NCBI RefSeq assembly: GCF_010389155.1
Contig: NC_057768.1
Location: forward strand, 22,329,966-22,393,965
Origin: Erigeron canadensis
Taxonomy: Eukaryota > Streptophyta > Magnoliopsida > Asterales > Asteraceae
Reading direction: 5' to 3'
Length of the DNA stretch: 64,000 bases
Below are positions 1 to 13,200 of the stretch, in pieces; the stretch's first letter is position 1; each line of letters opens with the position of its first letter. The translations under genes were made by a program, and so were the position numbers. The notes under the pieces were generated by a model, which was not told where the DNA came from, ran no database searches, and saw only the letters and a list, made by a program, of their open reading frames with translations.

Positions 1-1560
1 AGTCTACAACAATACAACCACAACCACAAATATTCATCAAGTATACGATACTTGGGAGTACGTCGTATCGAGTAATATCATCGTCTTCCATGTATGTACA
101 ACTATCCTAATCATATCATATAATTAAAATCAAAAGCATAATCCAACAAACAATAAGTTAAACTGTCAATCAAATCAATTAATCAATCAAGCACGTGTAC
201 ACTTTTCAACCCGAATCTTAATCGAGTAGGGGACTACGGAACTCACCTTGCTTTCCAAGCAAAACGACAAGTTAATATAGAGTTATAAACGTTCAACAAC
301 CGCCACGTGTCCACAACCTATCAATGTATATCACGATAAAATCAAATTCAACTCTAATACCCTAGGCAATAAGGTCTAGTTAGTTTAAGTCAAACTACAA
401 ACCCACAAACACTCCAGCGGCTTTCCCGAGTAATAACAAAGGAACTTTAACCTAACATTTTTAGAAATGGACATGGATTCAGCCCAAATGGATGATACCA
501 TATGAAAGTAGACTCTCATACGATTCCAACAATAGGTCATACATTAAGATTGGACTTACGGTTTAAAAGTTATGAAAGTTTGAAAGCGACGCAAAAAAGA
601 CTCACAATCGCGCCACGAGAGACCAGCCTCACTGCGCGACCAGAACAACCCAATCACAGAGTGAGGGCTCAGACTCACGACTTGAGAAATGTTTCCGACC
701 CACTTATGTGCTCGAACCTTGATTTTCGCGGCGCGATGACCCCCACTCACAACGTGATTTGCCCAGATTCTGACCAAACTCGACCCAAACTCAACCCAAA
801 CACCATTTGTCACCTTGAAATCGATTTAGGAAGCTCCAAGACACTTTTTATGCATAAATTAACATATTTTAACATCAATTGGACATAAACCACTTCCACA
901 AACTTGAATCAATCACCAAAATCGTGCTAAAATTCGTTTTGACCCAAGTCACAACCTAATGAAACCCTAGTGACCCCAAAATCGACCCAAGGATCTTCAA
1001 GACTCATTTTCAAGCTTGAACATAAATAAGCATCACCTATTCCCTAAATTTGATCCAAAACATTAATCTATGCCCAAAAATCGGTTTTTGACCTAATTCA
1101 ATAACCAAGAACCTAGTTTTCACCTAAATTCTTCTTTGACCCGAATTTTGACTCAAGGATGCTTATATTAGTCTAGAAACATGATTACAAGTATAAAATC
1201 ATGATCATGAGATAGAATTAGCTTACCAAAAGTTCCTCCAATTGCTAAATCTAAATTTGAGCTATAATATGAGTTTTCTTACACCTTAAATCCCAAATTT
1301 TTGATATGATGTTTAGATGATGAAGAAGATGATTATTCTTACTTAAATCTAGTTTAAACAACAATAAATGAAGAAGAGAAATTTAGAGAGCGCGTAAGAG
1401 AGTTGTAAGAGTGTGTGTGTAGTTAGAGAGAGATTAAGATGGGTGGATGAATGAATGAATGGAGGAGGATTGGGTGTAAGGATTTTTGGGAGGATAAGGT
1501 TGGGTCATGAGTGTGGGTCTTGGGTAAGGGTTTGTCCATGGGTTGACCCATCACATATTG
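1..1560 (-). mobile_element. LTR-retrotransposon-derived fragment (probably Ty3/gypsy LTR), decayed
   Basis: No gene is supported here. Read on the minus strand, the segment carries a phrase close to 'cataacttttaaaccgtaa' followed by 'gaatcgtatgagagtctac'. Very similar phrases occur on the plus strand at about 43590-43670, inside another LTR-like block. This shared non-coding text is what suggests an LTR. The 128-residue open frame at 502-888 lies inside it, has no recognisable domain and is taken as chance. The outer end lies left of the window, so no target duplication can be read. The assignment is an inference. Confidence 0.4.
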
Positions 1561-2198
1561 CTAGCTAATTAAATGTCATCAAGCATAGTAATATCGAATA
1601 AGTCGGCCAATCGACTTCATCTAGCTTATAATATGTCATTTAATCATATGATAGTTTCAATTACACCACTAAATATCATTTATTTTTTAATTTGCACAGA
1701 AGTCAATCGAGTCAAAATAACAGATGTTAAATCATTTCTACGTTAAAAAAACTTCGTCATGAAATTCAACAAAACACTAATCGCTAAATAAATGCGGGTA
1801 CTTAGGGCTCATATGTTCCACTCGCTCCCAAATGAACTTGGTTTCACGTCTAGCACTCATAATAAATAATGCATGACATTAATAAATTGGAAATTTGTGT
1901 TATTAATGATAAAAAAGTACAACTGAATTTCAATGTTGTTGGCTAAAATGATTTAAAGCAGCTGTGTTGAAGAAAGTAAATTTCAAAATCAATAAATAAA
2001 GATGATATCCACCATTGCAAAGACCAATTTACCCCTACCATTCACCTATAACGTAACGATTTTTAGTAAAAGTTGGTTAAAAACATACCCACCAAATCAC
2101 CGTTCTTTTCTTTCCATCTTTTTTACAACACCCACTCTGTATCTATCTATATATCTATCTATCTTTGTCATTGCTTAATCCGTCAGATATGAAAATTG
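1561..2198. other. Intergenic, upstream region of the first gene
   Basis: AT-rich sequence with no coding potential seen. It contains a short run of 'atctat' repeats near 2140-2165 just upstream of the first gene and presumably includes that gene's promoter. Confidence 0.5.
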
Positions 2199-2205
2199 TA
2201 TAAAA
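2199..2205 (+). promoter_or_regulatory. Candidate TATA box of the 175-residue protein gene
   Basis: TATAAAA lies 57 bases before the start codon at 2262, which would leave a 5' leader of about 25-30 bases. This is position and motif only; no transcript data are available. Confidence 0.45.
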
Positions 2206-2261
2206 CACAGATAACAATCAAACGATCTCATCTGAATCAGATCAGATCAATCAATCAATTA

Positions 2262-5248
2262 ATGGCTTCAGAAACTACCAAATCTAAACAAAAAGTTTCA
2301 GCCACTACTAAGACTGAGGTAATTGTTTCTTTTTATTATTATTATGTGAATTAAATACTTTCTTTATTCAATTCTAGTGAAATTGTAATTTAATTGCTAT
2401 GATCCATGTATTAAAGTTATCTGATTTCATTATTATTGAATGATGTGTGGTGGAACTTGTTTTGATGACGTGGCAACTTATATGATTCGGAGAAAATGTT
2501 GTTGCTTGTTACCTTATGAAATAGTAACTCGATAGATATATACATATAATTGAGCTGAGTTTTTGGTAGGTGAAAACATACAATAGCAAAATGAGACAAG
2601 TTTGACGCAATTTCGAGCATTTGTTCCAAACGTTAATCTATATACTAATGTAGCAAAAACAAGAAAGTCGTAATTGTATTATTATTACTATGGTTATGTT
2701 TTCTTTATAGGTTTTAAGTAAGGGGAAATTCCGAAAAAATTGAACATATGTACATAACTTTCCTATTTAGGGGACCGTTAAATATTTTTTAGTTAAAGAA
2801 GCATAAGTTCATGCCAGAAGGGTATCCGTGCAATGCGGCGATGGTGACTGGTGGTGATGGCGGAGACTATCCTTGGTGGTGGCGGAGTCAAGTGATGTAG
2901 GTTGATGTAAAACTGGTAGTGGACTAGTGGTGTAGATTAGTTCATTCAGGGCAATTAAGTAATTTCGCATGTCCCTTTTTTCTAACTTTTCAACATGGGA
3001 CTAGAACGTCTATAAAGTAGTAAAGATATTAGCAATGCTAGATCTACAAATAACACAAACAAACGGTTACAAACACATGTGTCATATGACGTGGACAAAT
3101 CAACAAAGAGAGAAAAGAGAAAAAAAATATAACTTGATTTGATTGGTTAAAGATTTGTTTGTCAACCTAACATTTCTCAACTTGTTATCCTTTTTTTTCT
3201 TCAAGAACATTTAAATTCCCCTTACTAGGAAATTTAGGTATGTTACCCATTTTCAGAATTTTCCCTTTAAGTAATATGGTGTCTAGAAATTAGTATTAGT
3301 ATATCAATATAAGCTGCAAAGAAGTTCAAGATGTTAAAAACAGGAGTAACATCATCAACTTACATAAATATTGTTAACTTTTATATCAAACATTAAGGAC
3401 TTGTATGGTGCTTCTTACATTGAGTGTACATTTTCAAAGTTATTTCATACACTAGCAATTTGATCGAAGTTCTTTCTGCTCACATGCCATTATCCTTCTA
3501 GTACTTTACAAGGTTGATTAGGCGTGTTTGGAATTAAAGTATAAAGAACCGAGGTTTTAATTGTATCTGCAGTGTCAAAAACCAATTTAATGGTTTTTTG
3601 CGTGTTATACTAAAGCAGTTACGATGTAGTATGCTTGAGAATTATATTTATTTTTGAGTCTTGGATGAACTTGTCAATTTTCATGATGAAAGGCGAAAGG
3701 AAAGTCCATTGTGACAACTTCCAAGAAAACAACAACTACAACAACGGTTAGAACGAAGAAAGTTTACTCGTTGCCTGGCCAGAAGTTTGATGTTCCTGAA
3801 GAGGTACATCAACTGATTTTCATTTATTTCTAATTAAGTCTATTTTGCATTTACCTTTTGTCATCATTTTTGGGTTTAATTTTGTGTTTAACAGCGAGAA
3901 CCTCTGAGGATCTTTTATGAGTCATTGTCGAAGCAGATTCCTTCTAGTGAAATGGCAGAGTTTTGGTGAGTACATTTCGTTAATGCTTTTCATATGTAAG
4001 GAAATCACTTTGGTACCTGCATAATGCTTTACACATAAGCATGTGTTTTCTTGACCGAGCTATCAAATACTAAAGGGGTGTTAGGATGTGTTAAAAGTGA
4101 TAAATTAGTTTTGAAATAGATTATGTTTCACAGTTTCAGATTGTAAATTGTCAAAAAACTAGACTTAGTAACAAGTAGGCTGTAAGGAATTATCTGGGTT
4201 GAAAGTTGAAGAACCTGAAATTTGCAACAACTAGATATTTTAAATCACCGAGTTTGACAAACATGCAAGCTCCGTATGTAAAATATTTGTTTGTTCATAT
4301 CTAATCTAATGGCTTTCTTCTTTATGTCTCCAAGCTAGAGGTTTTCTATGTTTTCTATACTGCAATTAGTTCAAACATCGTAGTCGTTTTGGTATTATTT
4401 AGATATAGATTGCAGAATAAGCAGGTTGCCTGGTCAGGTGTTTCTGTAAGCATGAATGGGGTTAGCATAAGAACATTTGTTTTCCCTCTGTTCCTTTAGT
4501 TTCATAAAAAGTAAATCAAATTATGAAAAATATTCTTATAAACACAATGATTCAACATTTTGGATATTGCAACGAGGTATAAAGAAGTATGTCATGGTAG
4601 ACTTATAACTCGTTGTCCTCTTTAGTCTTTCCAAGTAGTATTGTAAGTAATATCTGTTTGATCCGTTGTAGTAAGACATAAAACAAATGTCTAGTTCATC
4701 CAAATTAATTGATTTGTATTTGATCCATTAAAACTCAAACTAATTACTAGTTAGTAGTGCTTATGATCCTAATCAAGAAAGGTTTAGTTTGATTTTTGCA
4801 TGTAGCACTTGGCATGACTGACATAAAGCTCTCTAACTTGAGTAGTGTCCATATAGCTGCATTAGTGTGCGTTATTACATATTTTTGCAGTACTCGAACT
4901 TAAAAAAAGAACCACATGTGTACACAATGACATGAGATTTATTGCATTTGGATGTGTAGGATGATGGAACATGGCATGTTATCACCAGAAAGAGCAAAAA
5001 AGGCATACGAGAAAAAGCAGAGGAGACAAAAGGAAATAAGAATGGGTACTCCTATCAAATCTCCACCAAGCAGAGGGGAGAGTTCAAAGAAGCCACAACA
5101 ATTTTCGCCACCGAGTAGAGGTGAAAGTTCAAAGAAGCCACAACCCCCTCCTGTTTCAAAAAACGGGGACGCAAAAGCAAATAAAAGAGTTGTGGACGAT
5201 AGTGACGATGATGATTTCGTGCTGAGCCATAAGAGAAGGAAAGGGTAA
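2262..5248 (+). CDS. Small basic Lys/Ser/Thr-rich protein, function unknown (4 exons, 175 aa)
   Basis: The exons are 2262-2318, 3693-3803, 3895-3965 and 4960-5248. All introns are GT-AG, and the frame stays open to TAA at 5246-5248 giving 175 residues. The N-terminus is rich in Lys, Thr and Ser. The middle (about residues 44-90) is the most family-like part: it contains YSLPGQKFDVPEEREPLRIF, then SEMAEFWMMEHG and SPERAKKAYEKKQRRQKE. The tail is low-complexity with two near-identical 15-residue units (PPSRGESSKKPQ), an acidic DDSDDDD patch and a final KRRKG, which could be a nuclear signal. I recognise the central block as the sort conserved among land plants but cannot name a function. Exon 2 also encodes a run of six threonines. 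Start choice: first ATG downstream of the TATA-like box. Confidence 0.8.
2816..2960 (+). repeat. Dispersed 'GTAYCCGCRCAATGCGGCG' repeat, copy 1 (in intron 1)
   Basis: The segment opens with 'gtatccgtgcaatgcggcg' followed by GGTGG/GGCGG-rich text and 'gtcaagtgatgtag'. The copy at 15354 has the same order of motifs. Class of element unknown; the right edge is uncertain. Confidence 0.55.
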
Positions 5249-7625
5249 AGGCCCCTTCAGCGGCATCTTTATAGATTGTTTATACTCTAAGCATGTGTTG
5301 AGTGTTTTAAATCAAAATGAATTTCATAACATATATCATAGCAATAACAGCATATATGGATGAATACATTTACCCAGTTTTCTAATTTATAGAATAATAT
5401 GAAAAAGAAAAATTTTGCCCAACTGAATGTTAAAACTATAGTCCAACTGAATGTTAAAACTATCCTATATGAATGTGCAATACTTGATAGACTAATGTGA
5501 AATTCGAGGTGTCCAAATATTTTTTAAGCCTTATCGGGAACACACAGTTGGATATTTTTAGTATCTAATTGGATTTATTTAAAGACCAATATTATCATAA
5601 TAAAATATCGAATAAGTTTGGTTGTGTGGAGTGTACATTTGTTTAAGTTTATTATGATTTTATGGGTAACGACCCTAAGTAAGGGGGTCCGGGGGCAATT
5701 GCAGGATCTAAGGGTAAAGCCCCTGGTTGGCGTCGAATTTGATAATTTTGAAAGTAAAAAACTACCCTAAAAGCAGTTTTTGGCAGATGGACGTAAACGA
5801 ATTTTCTTGACATATTGGTTTTACATTTTTGTTCCTCTCAAAATACACACATTTTTGTTATATCGATTCACTGAATTGTATCCGATCAATTCATTTGGGG
5901 TAAGCTACTAAATAGATTTGATTTAGAACATTTACTTGTTTGTTTATTCAATTTCCTCAATACACACATTTAAGTTAAACTAATTACACTAGATATAATA
6001 TTTGATTTTTTTATTTAGAAAATGATTCATAGATCTAAAACTTGGGCTAAAGATATGGCTAAATGATTTAGATATTTAGCACTTATATAATGAGTTTTAT
6101 CACTTATAATTTTTATCATTGATCATGTAATGTGTCATCATTATTATTAGTCTATCTTTAAGCATACCAATTAAGGTTATTAATCATTTTTCCTTTTAAT
6201 TATAACAATGATATGTCATTTGGGCGTTGTAACAAAAGACATTACGTTAAATTAATACTTAATTTAAAAGAAAAAGTCATAAAACAAAAAGAAAAAAAAA
6301 ACATAATGGAAATAATATGGGTAAAAAAATCATTCTCGTAACAAGAAAATTCATTCGTCCTGTCTTGTTGTCTTGGTCTAATCTTTTAAGTTTTTTTTTT
6401 CAATTTTAACCGTAAATATTTTATATTTGTATTATAAACATTTGATACAAAAATATATGAATATATTTCATTTAAAAAAAATTATTTATTGATATAACTT
6501 CTACCAAAAATCATATAATACAAGGGGTATATTCCCTACATGATGAAGCAGCAAACTCTCTACATCATTTCTTTAGAATTAGCCTACGTATGACAACAAT
6601 TAAATTTTTTGACTTTTTAGTTATACTAATTAAGTAATACGGAGTAATTGAATGCAAAAATATCTCATTAATTAAATTTCAAACTCATTTTCACTTTATA
6701 AAAAATGTACAATATTCAAGAACATCTCATTTAATTAATTTCTAATCATATTTACTTTATAAAAAAATACAAAATCCGATGAGAGAGTGTAGTGTCTTCA
6801 GTGGTCGACTTGTGACATCCGTCACCAAAACTGATAATTTATTATAGTCTCTAATTTACATTCCAAATTTCTTGACTAGTCAATATGCCTATATAGTGTA
6901 ACAAGCATAGAAATGTGGTGATCATTTCCAATATGGGATTTCTATTACTTGAATTTCAATAGTTTATGATTGAGATATTTGATCTTCCTAAACATAGATG
7001 ACTATAACTATCCCCGTAATTTCTAGACTTGTAATTGTTAGTCATATTTATTTCTAGACATTGATAATTTAGTATACGCTATTTAGTGGTGAACGAAATC
7101 AATAATTATAAAAATAATATATAATTAGTATAAGTAGTAAGATGGTAATAGTAATAGTAAAATATCATATGTTTAGTGAAAATTTTTTTGTCATATATAT
7201 ATTACAACAATTTATGGTGAGCAAGGAATTTTAATTCCATTAGAATTCTTATAATGCATTAAGTCTAATCATAAACTAACTAAAACACTTACCTCCATAT
7301 ATATATATATAAATATATAATAACTATACCCTAAATAATATAAAAAAAAAACTCTAAAACAATCACTCTTTGTTTTGCTGAGTTTGCTCGGCCGTAGATT
7401 CAAAAGAAAAGACCACCACAAAACCAATTTTTCTTTACACACAATTAGCATTCTTCTCTAAGGATTTTTTTTTTTTTTTTGGTAAATTAATATAATTTTC
7501 AATCTGTTTTCATAGGATCTTATCATATAAAACTTTATGGTAAAATTCTAATAGATTATATATTATGTTGTCAAGGTATCTAAGGAGTGATCATCATTCT
7601 TGGGGTAAAATTACTTATCTCTTCT

Positions 7626-7670
<45 letters not shown>

Positions 7671-7900
7671 CTTTATATTATTGATCTTTCATTATAAGTA
7701 ACCTATTTTGATGAATATATATTATGGCAAATTTATAATAATGAATGAAGGGTTTTTTTTAGGTTAAATCAAAAGCTTGAAGTATAAATCACATTGTTGT
7801 TAAAACTCTATGTATTTATTATATCATAATAATTAATGTAATTAAAGAAATCCAATTATGAAGGCATGAAAATCATAATAACAGATGTAAATAGGTGTTG
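5249..7900. other. Intergenic, AT-rich, no gene seen
   Basis: Apart from the 3' untranslated region of the preceding gene (first few hundred bases), I see only AT-rich sequence with poly-A and poly-T runs. No open frame here has domain-like composition. A GC-richer piece near 5640-5740 looks like an old repeat fragment but cannot be classified. Confidence 0.6.
7630..7666. repeat. (TA)n microsatellite
   Basis: Uninterrupted alternating TA for about 37 bases, preceded by a pyrimidine run. Confidence 0.9.
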
Positions 7901-9496
7901 GAAAGATTTGAAAGTTTATATATGTATATTAGTTGTAGTAGTCTTTAAAACAGTAAGTTTGAGTTATTTCAGAATCTGGACAGATTCGGTTTGTTAACTT
8001 TGAAAGGTCGTATCTTGGTCATGGAAGATGGTTAAGTCACGTTTTTGGTGTCTAAAATTAATTTCAGGAAGTCTACTTTCTAGTGGAAGTAGTTTCGTGT
8101 CAAAATATGAAGTTTAAGGTTGTCAAACGAATTTTATAACAAAACTGCGCAAAGCTGAGTTTTCCGAACAGATTTGAGTCGACTTCAAATAGTCACAACT
8201 TGGTCGATTTTATGAACTGGAAATTTATTTTTCTACAGAAACGTTTTTGAGATGTTAAGATTGTACAGTAAAAAAATTGGATTTTTTTGAAGCTTCAAAG
8301 GCCCTTAACTTTTATAAAACTTTTCTGTGCGTAAACAGTGATTTTTCTGACTAGTCTGTAATCATTGAATTTTTAAAAATAGTTAACGTGTCAAATAAAT
8401 TATGTAAAAATTCATGTAAGTATATAACACTCTAAGGTAACAGTAGTTAAGATTTGGAATCTTGAATTGTTCGTTTCATCCTAATGAAAAATAGATAAAT
8501 TTATCAAAAATTTCAGTTAATATGAACTTGTAGAATTTAATCTTAAATCATTACAACAAATATTATATATTAAGTTATGTGACCTGTAACCTAATAATAT
8601 ATGACAAATCAGTTGTGAATATTTTGAAAGTAGCCATATGTGTATTTCATCAAATACGGGTTACAATGGACGGTTCTTGACCATGTCCATAATTGTAACT
8701 TGTTTATATATATATGTTGTGTAGATTCTAGCGACCTTATTGGATTTGCATAACTACTTGCTTGTTGAGGTGAGTTTCGTGGCCCCTTTTTATATTATTT
8801 CTTTGGGGGAAAATGATGCTCAAAACACTTTTCATTCCTTTACTAGCTGTGTCAAAACTTGTTTGTTTTCATGGACAAATACGTGTAATTATAAAATGTG
8901 TATGCTAGCTTGCTGTATTGATTTCTTTGATGCAATAGATGTCTTTTGATATCTATTGAAGACTATTGGAAAACTATCGACCAACTTTATACTCCAGCTG
9001 GTAGTTGTTGGTATTTAAAGCATGATTGAGTTGTTGGCAGGAGTGATGGGGATTGTGTTGTTGGATAACTATGATGGCATTAATCAGTATTTAGTATGCT
9101 ACTACATGTTTATATTTACACTATTGTCCAAACTTGATATATCATGTACAGCAAACTCATTTTTATTCCTTTAAACTTACGAACTCACCAACGTTATGTT
9201 GACATTTTCGAGCATTTATTTTCAGGTATTAACAATGCTTAAGGAGATTGAGTATAAGGACTTTAGGAAGACTAATAAAGAGATCCTTCATGGACTCCTA
9301 ATTGCATTTAATCATTGAACTCTATTTGCTATTTGTTACATCTTTTGCTATTTGAGGCGTGTTGCCTAGACTTATCCCCCTTGTGGGAATTACATTTATT
9401 TGGATTTCATTTAGTATAACTCTATTACAAATTCCATGTGCTATTGCTATATCTTTTCGTCATATCCTACGATTCCGCCTATGGTGGGGTGTGACA
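7900..9496 (+). mobile_element. LTR-like remnant (probable Ty3/gypsy), plus orientation
   Basis: The left part has the same kind of non-coding text as the LTR-like blocks at 1-1560 and 42760-45154, including 'gaagtctactttctagtgg'. The right end finishes in GGGGTGTGACA at about 9486-9496, a typical LTR terminus (…CA). No internal gag or pol coding sequence was found and no matching 5-bp duplication could be located, so the left border is approximate. Confidence 0.35.
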
Positions 9497-10286
9497 CAAC
9501 TCAACAAATGGAGAGCATCTTTAATGCTCTATGTAAAGATTTGTGTTGATGATAATAATTCAGTTTTAAGAGAACTACTCTTTAGTCTTTACTATGTATA
9601 TATGAATGTTTTAATTTTATGGGCATAAAAAATACCTCTACTTGCTTCATCATGGCATAAATAATATTTGTGATCAAAGTTCAATAATAACGAAAAACCT
9701 TTTCATTTAAATATTTGGCAGTAAAAAGTGAAATGTAGTGGCGATAGTTCATTTTCTATAAACCGGAATTCTGGAAATGGTTTTGAAACTAAATGAGATT
9801 TTAAATATTAATTAATAATGGAGATAAAATGAGATTTTGGTGGTGGATTAAGATAAGTAAAAAATCAAAAGATTTTGCTGCCTCATCATGCAGGGAATAT
9901 ATCCCCATAATGGAAACATAATTATCTTAAGCTTATCTTAAATTTTAATCTTCTTATTTTAATATATTTATTGAAAAACAACCAGTTAAATCTCAATTGA
10001 CCAATTATAAATTTTAAATTAAGTTATTAAACATGTGATGAAGTTATGTTATTTAATTAAAATAAATCTAAATTATATCATTAATTTCCACTTTCTTATG
10101 TTTTTATTTATTAGTGTAATGTTTCTATTTTGTAATTAAATGAAAAGAAATAATAAAATATTTGATAACGAGGCGAACAAGAAAGGACAACTATTGGGGT
10201 GGTTGGCAGACACATTATATACGAATTTTCCGTCAATATAATTACAATATACTGTATACAGTATATTCATACATCTATCTGTAAAC
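9497..10286. other. Intergenic and 5' region of the RCC1-repeat gene
   Basis: AT-rich with no coding potential seen. The last ~100 bases before 10287 must hold the promoter and leader of the RCC1-repeat gene, but I cannot pick a convincing TATA box. Confidence 0.5.
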
Positions 10287-13200
10287 ATGATGGCAGAACA
10301 AGAAGCGGGGAGCTTGAAGAAGAAGAAGAAAATAATCGCAATTGCAGCAGGAGAAGCTCACACTCTCGCACTTACCAGTAACTAATACTCCTCTTCCTTA
10401 TCCACTTACTTTTTGCACTTCATTCATTCATTTGAATTGTTCTGACCTACATGAATGGGGGGGTTGGCCTTTAGGTACTGTTTAGCAAACTATTAATATT
10501 ATGTGTGTGTGCGCGTGTGGAGAGGGGGGTTGCGAAGGATATTAAACTGCGAATGGTTATGTTGTGTATGTATTTTGTTCAAATGATGTAAAATGTGTAC
10601 CGACCTTACATTGTTTGAACAAAATAAAAACATAAGTCCTTGTATTAATTGACCCATATGTAAAGGTCTATTACATTTTTTGAACAAAATATTTAGTTTC
10701 TTATATTGATTAAACAATCTCATATGTCACCACACAACATGAACATTCGGTCGTAGTTGATTACACTATTAATAAAGGGTAGCTGGTGGGAGTGATAGGT
10801 CATAGGGGTGATCGGGTGATCTACCTAACAGGCTTCGCTCTTCGCCACTATGGTTGCACCCTGGATGGTGGATGGTGGACCTGAAGTACTAACATACAGT
10901 TACTATTCCTGACATAACAGTTAAGAACATACACTTATTATTACTGTCATAAATTTTAGTTTAAGAATGCCAGTAATAGTTAAGATGTATGTTAGTAGTT
11001 CTAAACTATCAATAACATACAACTTAACTATTACTAACATAGATTTTAGTAACTTAGATGTATGTTAGTAATTATTAAGTTGTATGTTAAGATACATCTT
11101 AGATAACACTGACAGATTCAATAGGGAAAAAATTAGTTAAGTTGTATGTTAGTAATATTTAAGCTGCTTGGCACACTTCACACTTTAAGACACTTTGCAT
11201 AATAACCCGCATCTATATATTGTGTTGGCTGGATGGTGATAATGAAAATGTTGAAGGTGATGGACAGGTATATACATGGGGTAGAGGTACCTTCGGCCGT
11301 CTGGGCAATGCTTCTGACCTCGATCAGCTCTTTCCACTTAATATTAATTTCACGGATCAGAATGATAGCGTCAAGATTACTGGAATTTCTGCCGGCGCTT
11401 ATCACTCTCTAGCTCTTGCTGGTAGATTTATATACTTTATCTATGTACTATTATTATTACCTATTAAAACTGCTTCTTTTTGCATAACTCTCCCCGAACA
11501 GTGACTATTCAATACTCTTTATTGTTATGATGATGATGTTTACTAGCCCAATGACCAAATTATATTACAAAATTTGTAATACAAATGATGGCCTAATTGT
11601 GTTACTTGTGTGAAATCTTCCCTTTGGACATTAAGTTCATTTCTAGTCAACTCATTTTTGACACTTATTTTGAAATTAACAATCTATACTTTACTCAAAA
11701 TTATTCTAAGATCGATTTTGACACACTAGATCGTCTAGTCTCAGAAAAGGGACTTGCTCCTAGCAGTATTTGAGATGACCCATCAACCAAGAGGTTTTGG
11801 GTTGTAATCCCATGGCCATCGTGGACGAATTGTAAATATCTGTGGATGTGTGTGATATTTTCCTTCTAGAATAAAAAACAGATGATACAGTCACTTGATT
11901 CTAGCAGACCAATTGGTATGATAATCCCATCTGACCTGGCTGCATATAATAAGCAGCAACGATAGCTACACTCGTCATAAACACTTTATAGTGTATGTTT
12001 GGCACTTTAAGTTTAAAACATTTGTTTACTCAATTTAGCAGAATAAAAAGATTTATGTGACCATATTTTAAAAATTTTATTTGAAAGTATGCCCACGTAT
12101 TTACAATATGTCCAACATGGGACTAGTTTACAACTTTTGTTCACTTGATTTAGTAGAATAAACCAGATTTTGTGACCATATTATTTCTTAATAAAGGCAA
12201 TTATGCACACATATTTACAATTTGTCCTCCATAGTACTAGAACCCACAACCCTTTTGATGATGGGTAACCTTGATTATTGACCAAGTACCTTTGGTGTAT
12301 ATGACCATATTTGAAAGGATAATTATAAGTGTTATCTGAAAAGATAAACGACTTTGCTGGCGAAAAACCTATGAATGACAAGACTGCAGATTTTAGGTTC
12401 CTAACCTTACATTTTCTTTCTCTTTACCTATGTTATCTCAGATGATGGTTCACTTTGGAGCTGGGGCTATAACGCTTGTATCCTTTCCAATGATACGTCA
12501 GCAATTCCATTGAAAATCTATTTTTGAGCTTGCAATATATTACTAATATGTCTAGATAGAATAGGTATGAAGAACCATAGGACATACAAGTCAATTATAT
12601 TTTTACTGAATCATCATGAGGGTTCCAAATTTCCAGTATTGTCAAAAGATGAGTTTCTTTGGTGTTAATGTTATTCATACCATCCTTGACACTAAGGTAG
12701 ATGGTCAACTAGGTTTTGATGGAGATAATTCTTCTGTTCCCTGTTTGGTGAAGTTGCCAAAGGCAGGGAATGAAACAGAACGTAAGGTATATGCCAACAT
12801 AAACTTCTTATTCCTTACATCTAGATGTTCACTTGTTCTTGAAGTTCTTATTATCTGATATATGATAAGTAATGTTGGAGGTGTTTATATTTGCTTTCTG
12901 AAAGTGGTTATCTAATTATGATAATCTAATTATCTTAGGAACAATATAAGTTTTACATATAATTAGTTGGTACTAGTTGCATCAAAGCTAACTGTCAAAA
13001 GATCAAGTAAATTACTTACATATATTTATTTTGCTCGTCACTTCATTTGGATAGTTAGAGTTTTTAGATTCCCAACACCGTAGAAAGTGATTTTCAAAGC
13101 TTTAATCCATGTTTCGTTACGACTGGCTGATTATCAAACACCCCGTTTTACCTTTCTAACCAGGTTTCTTTAGTGAAATCTGGAGGTATGATGTCACTAG

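Noticed and set aside
502..888. 128-residue open frame near the left edge
   Set aside because: It lies in LTR-like text shared with two other blocks in the window, has no domain, and an opposite-strand frame overlaps it.
11740..11890. Possible SINE in an RCC1-gene intron ('gggttgtaatcccatgg' as box B)
   Set aside because: No convincing box A, A-tail or flanking duplication could be found.
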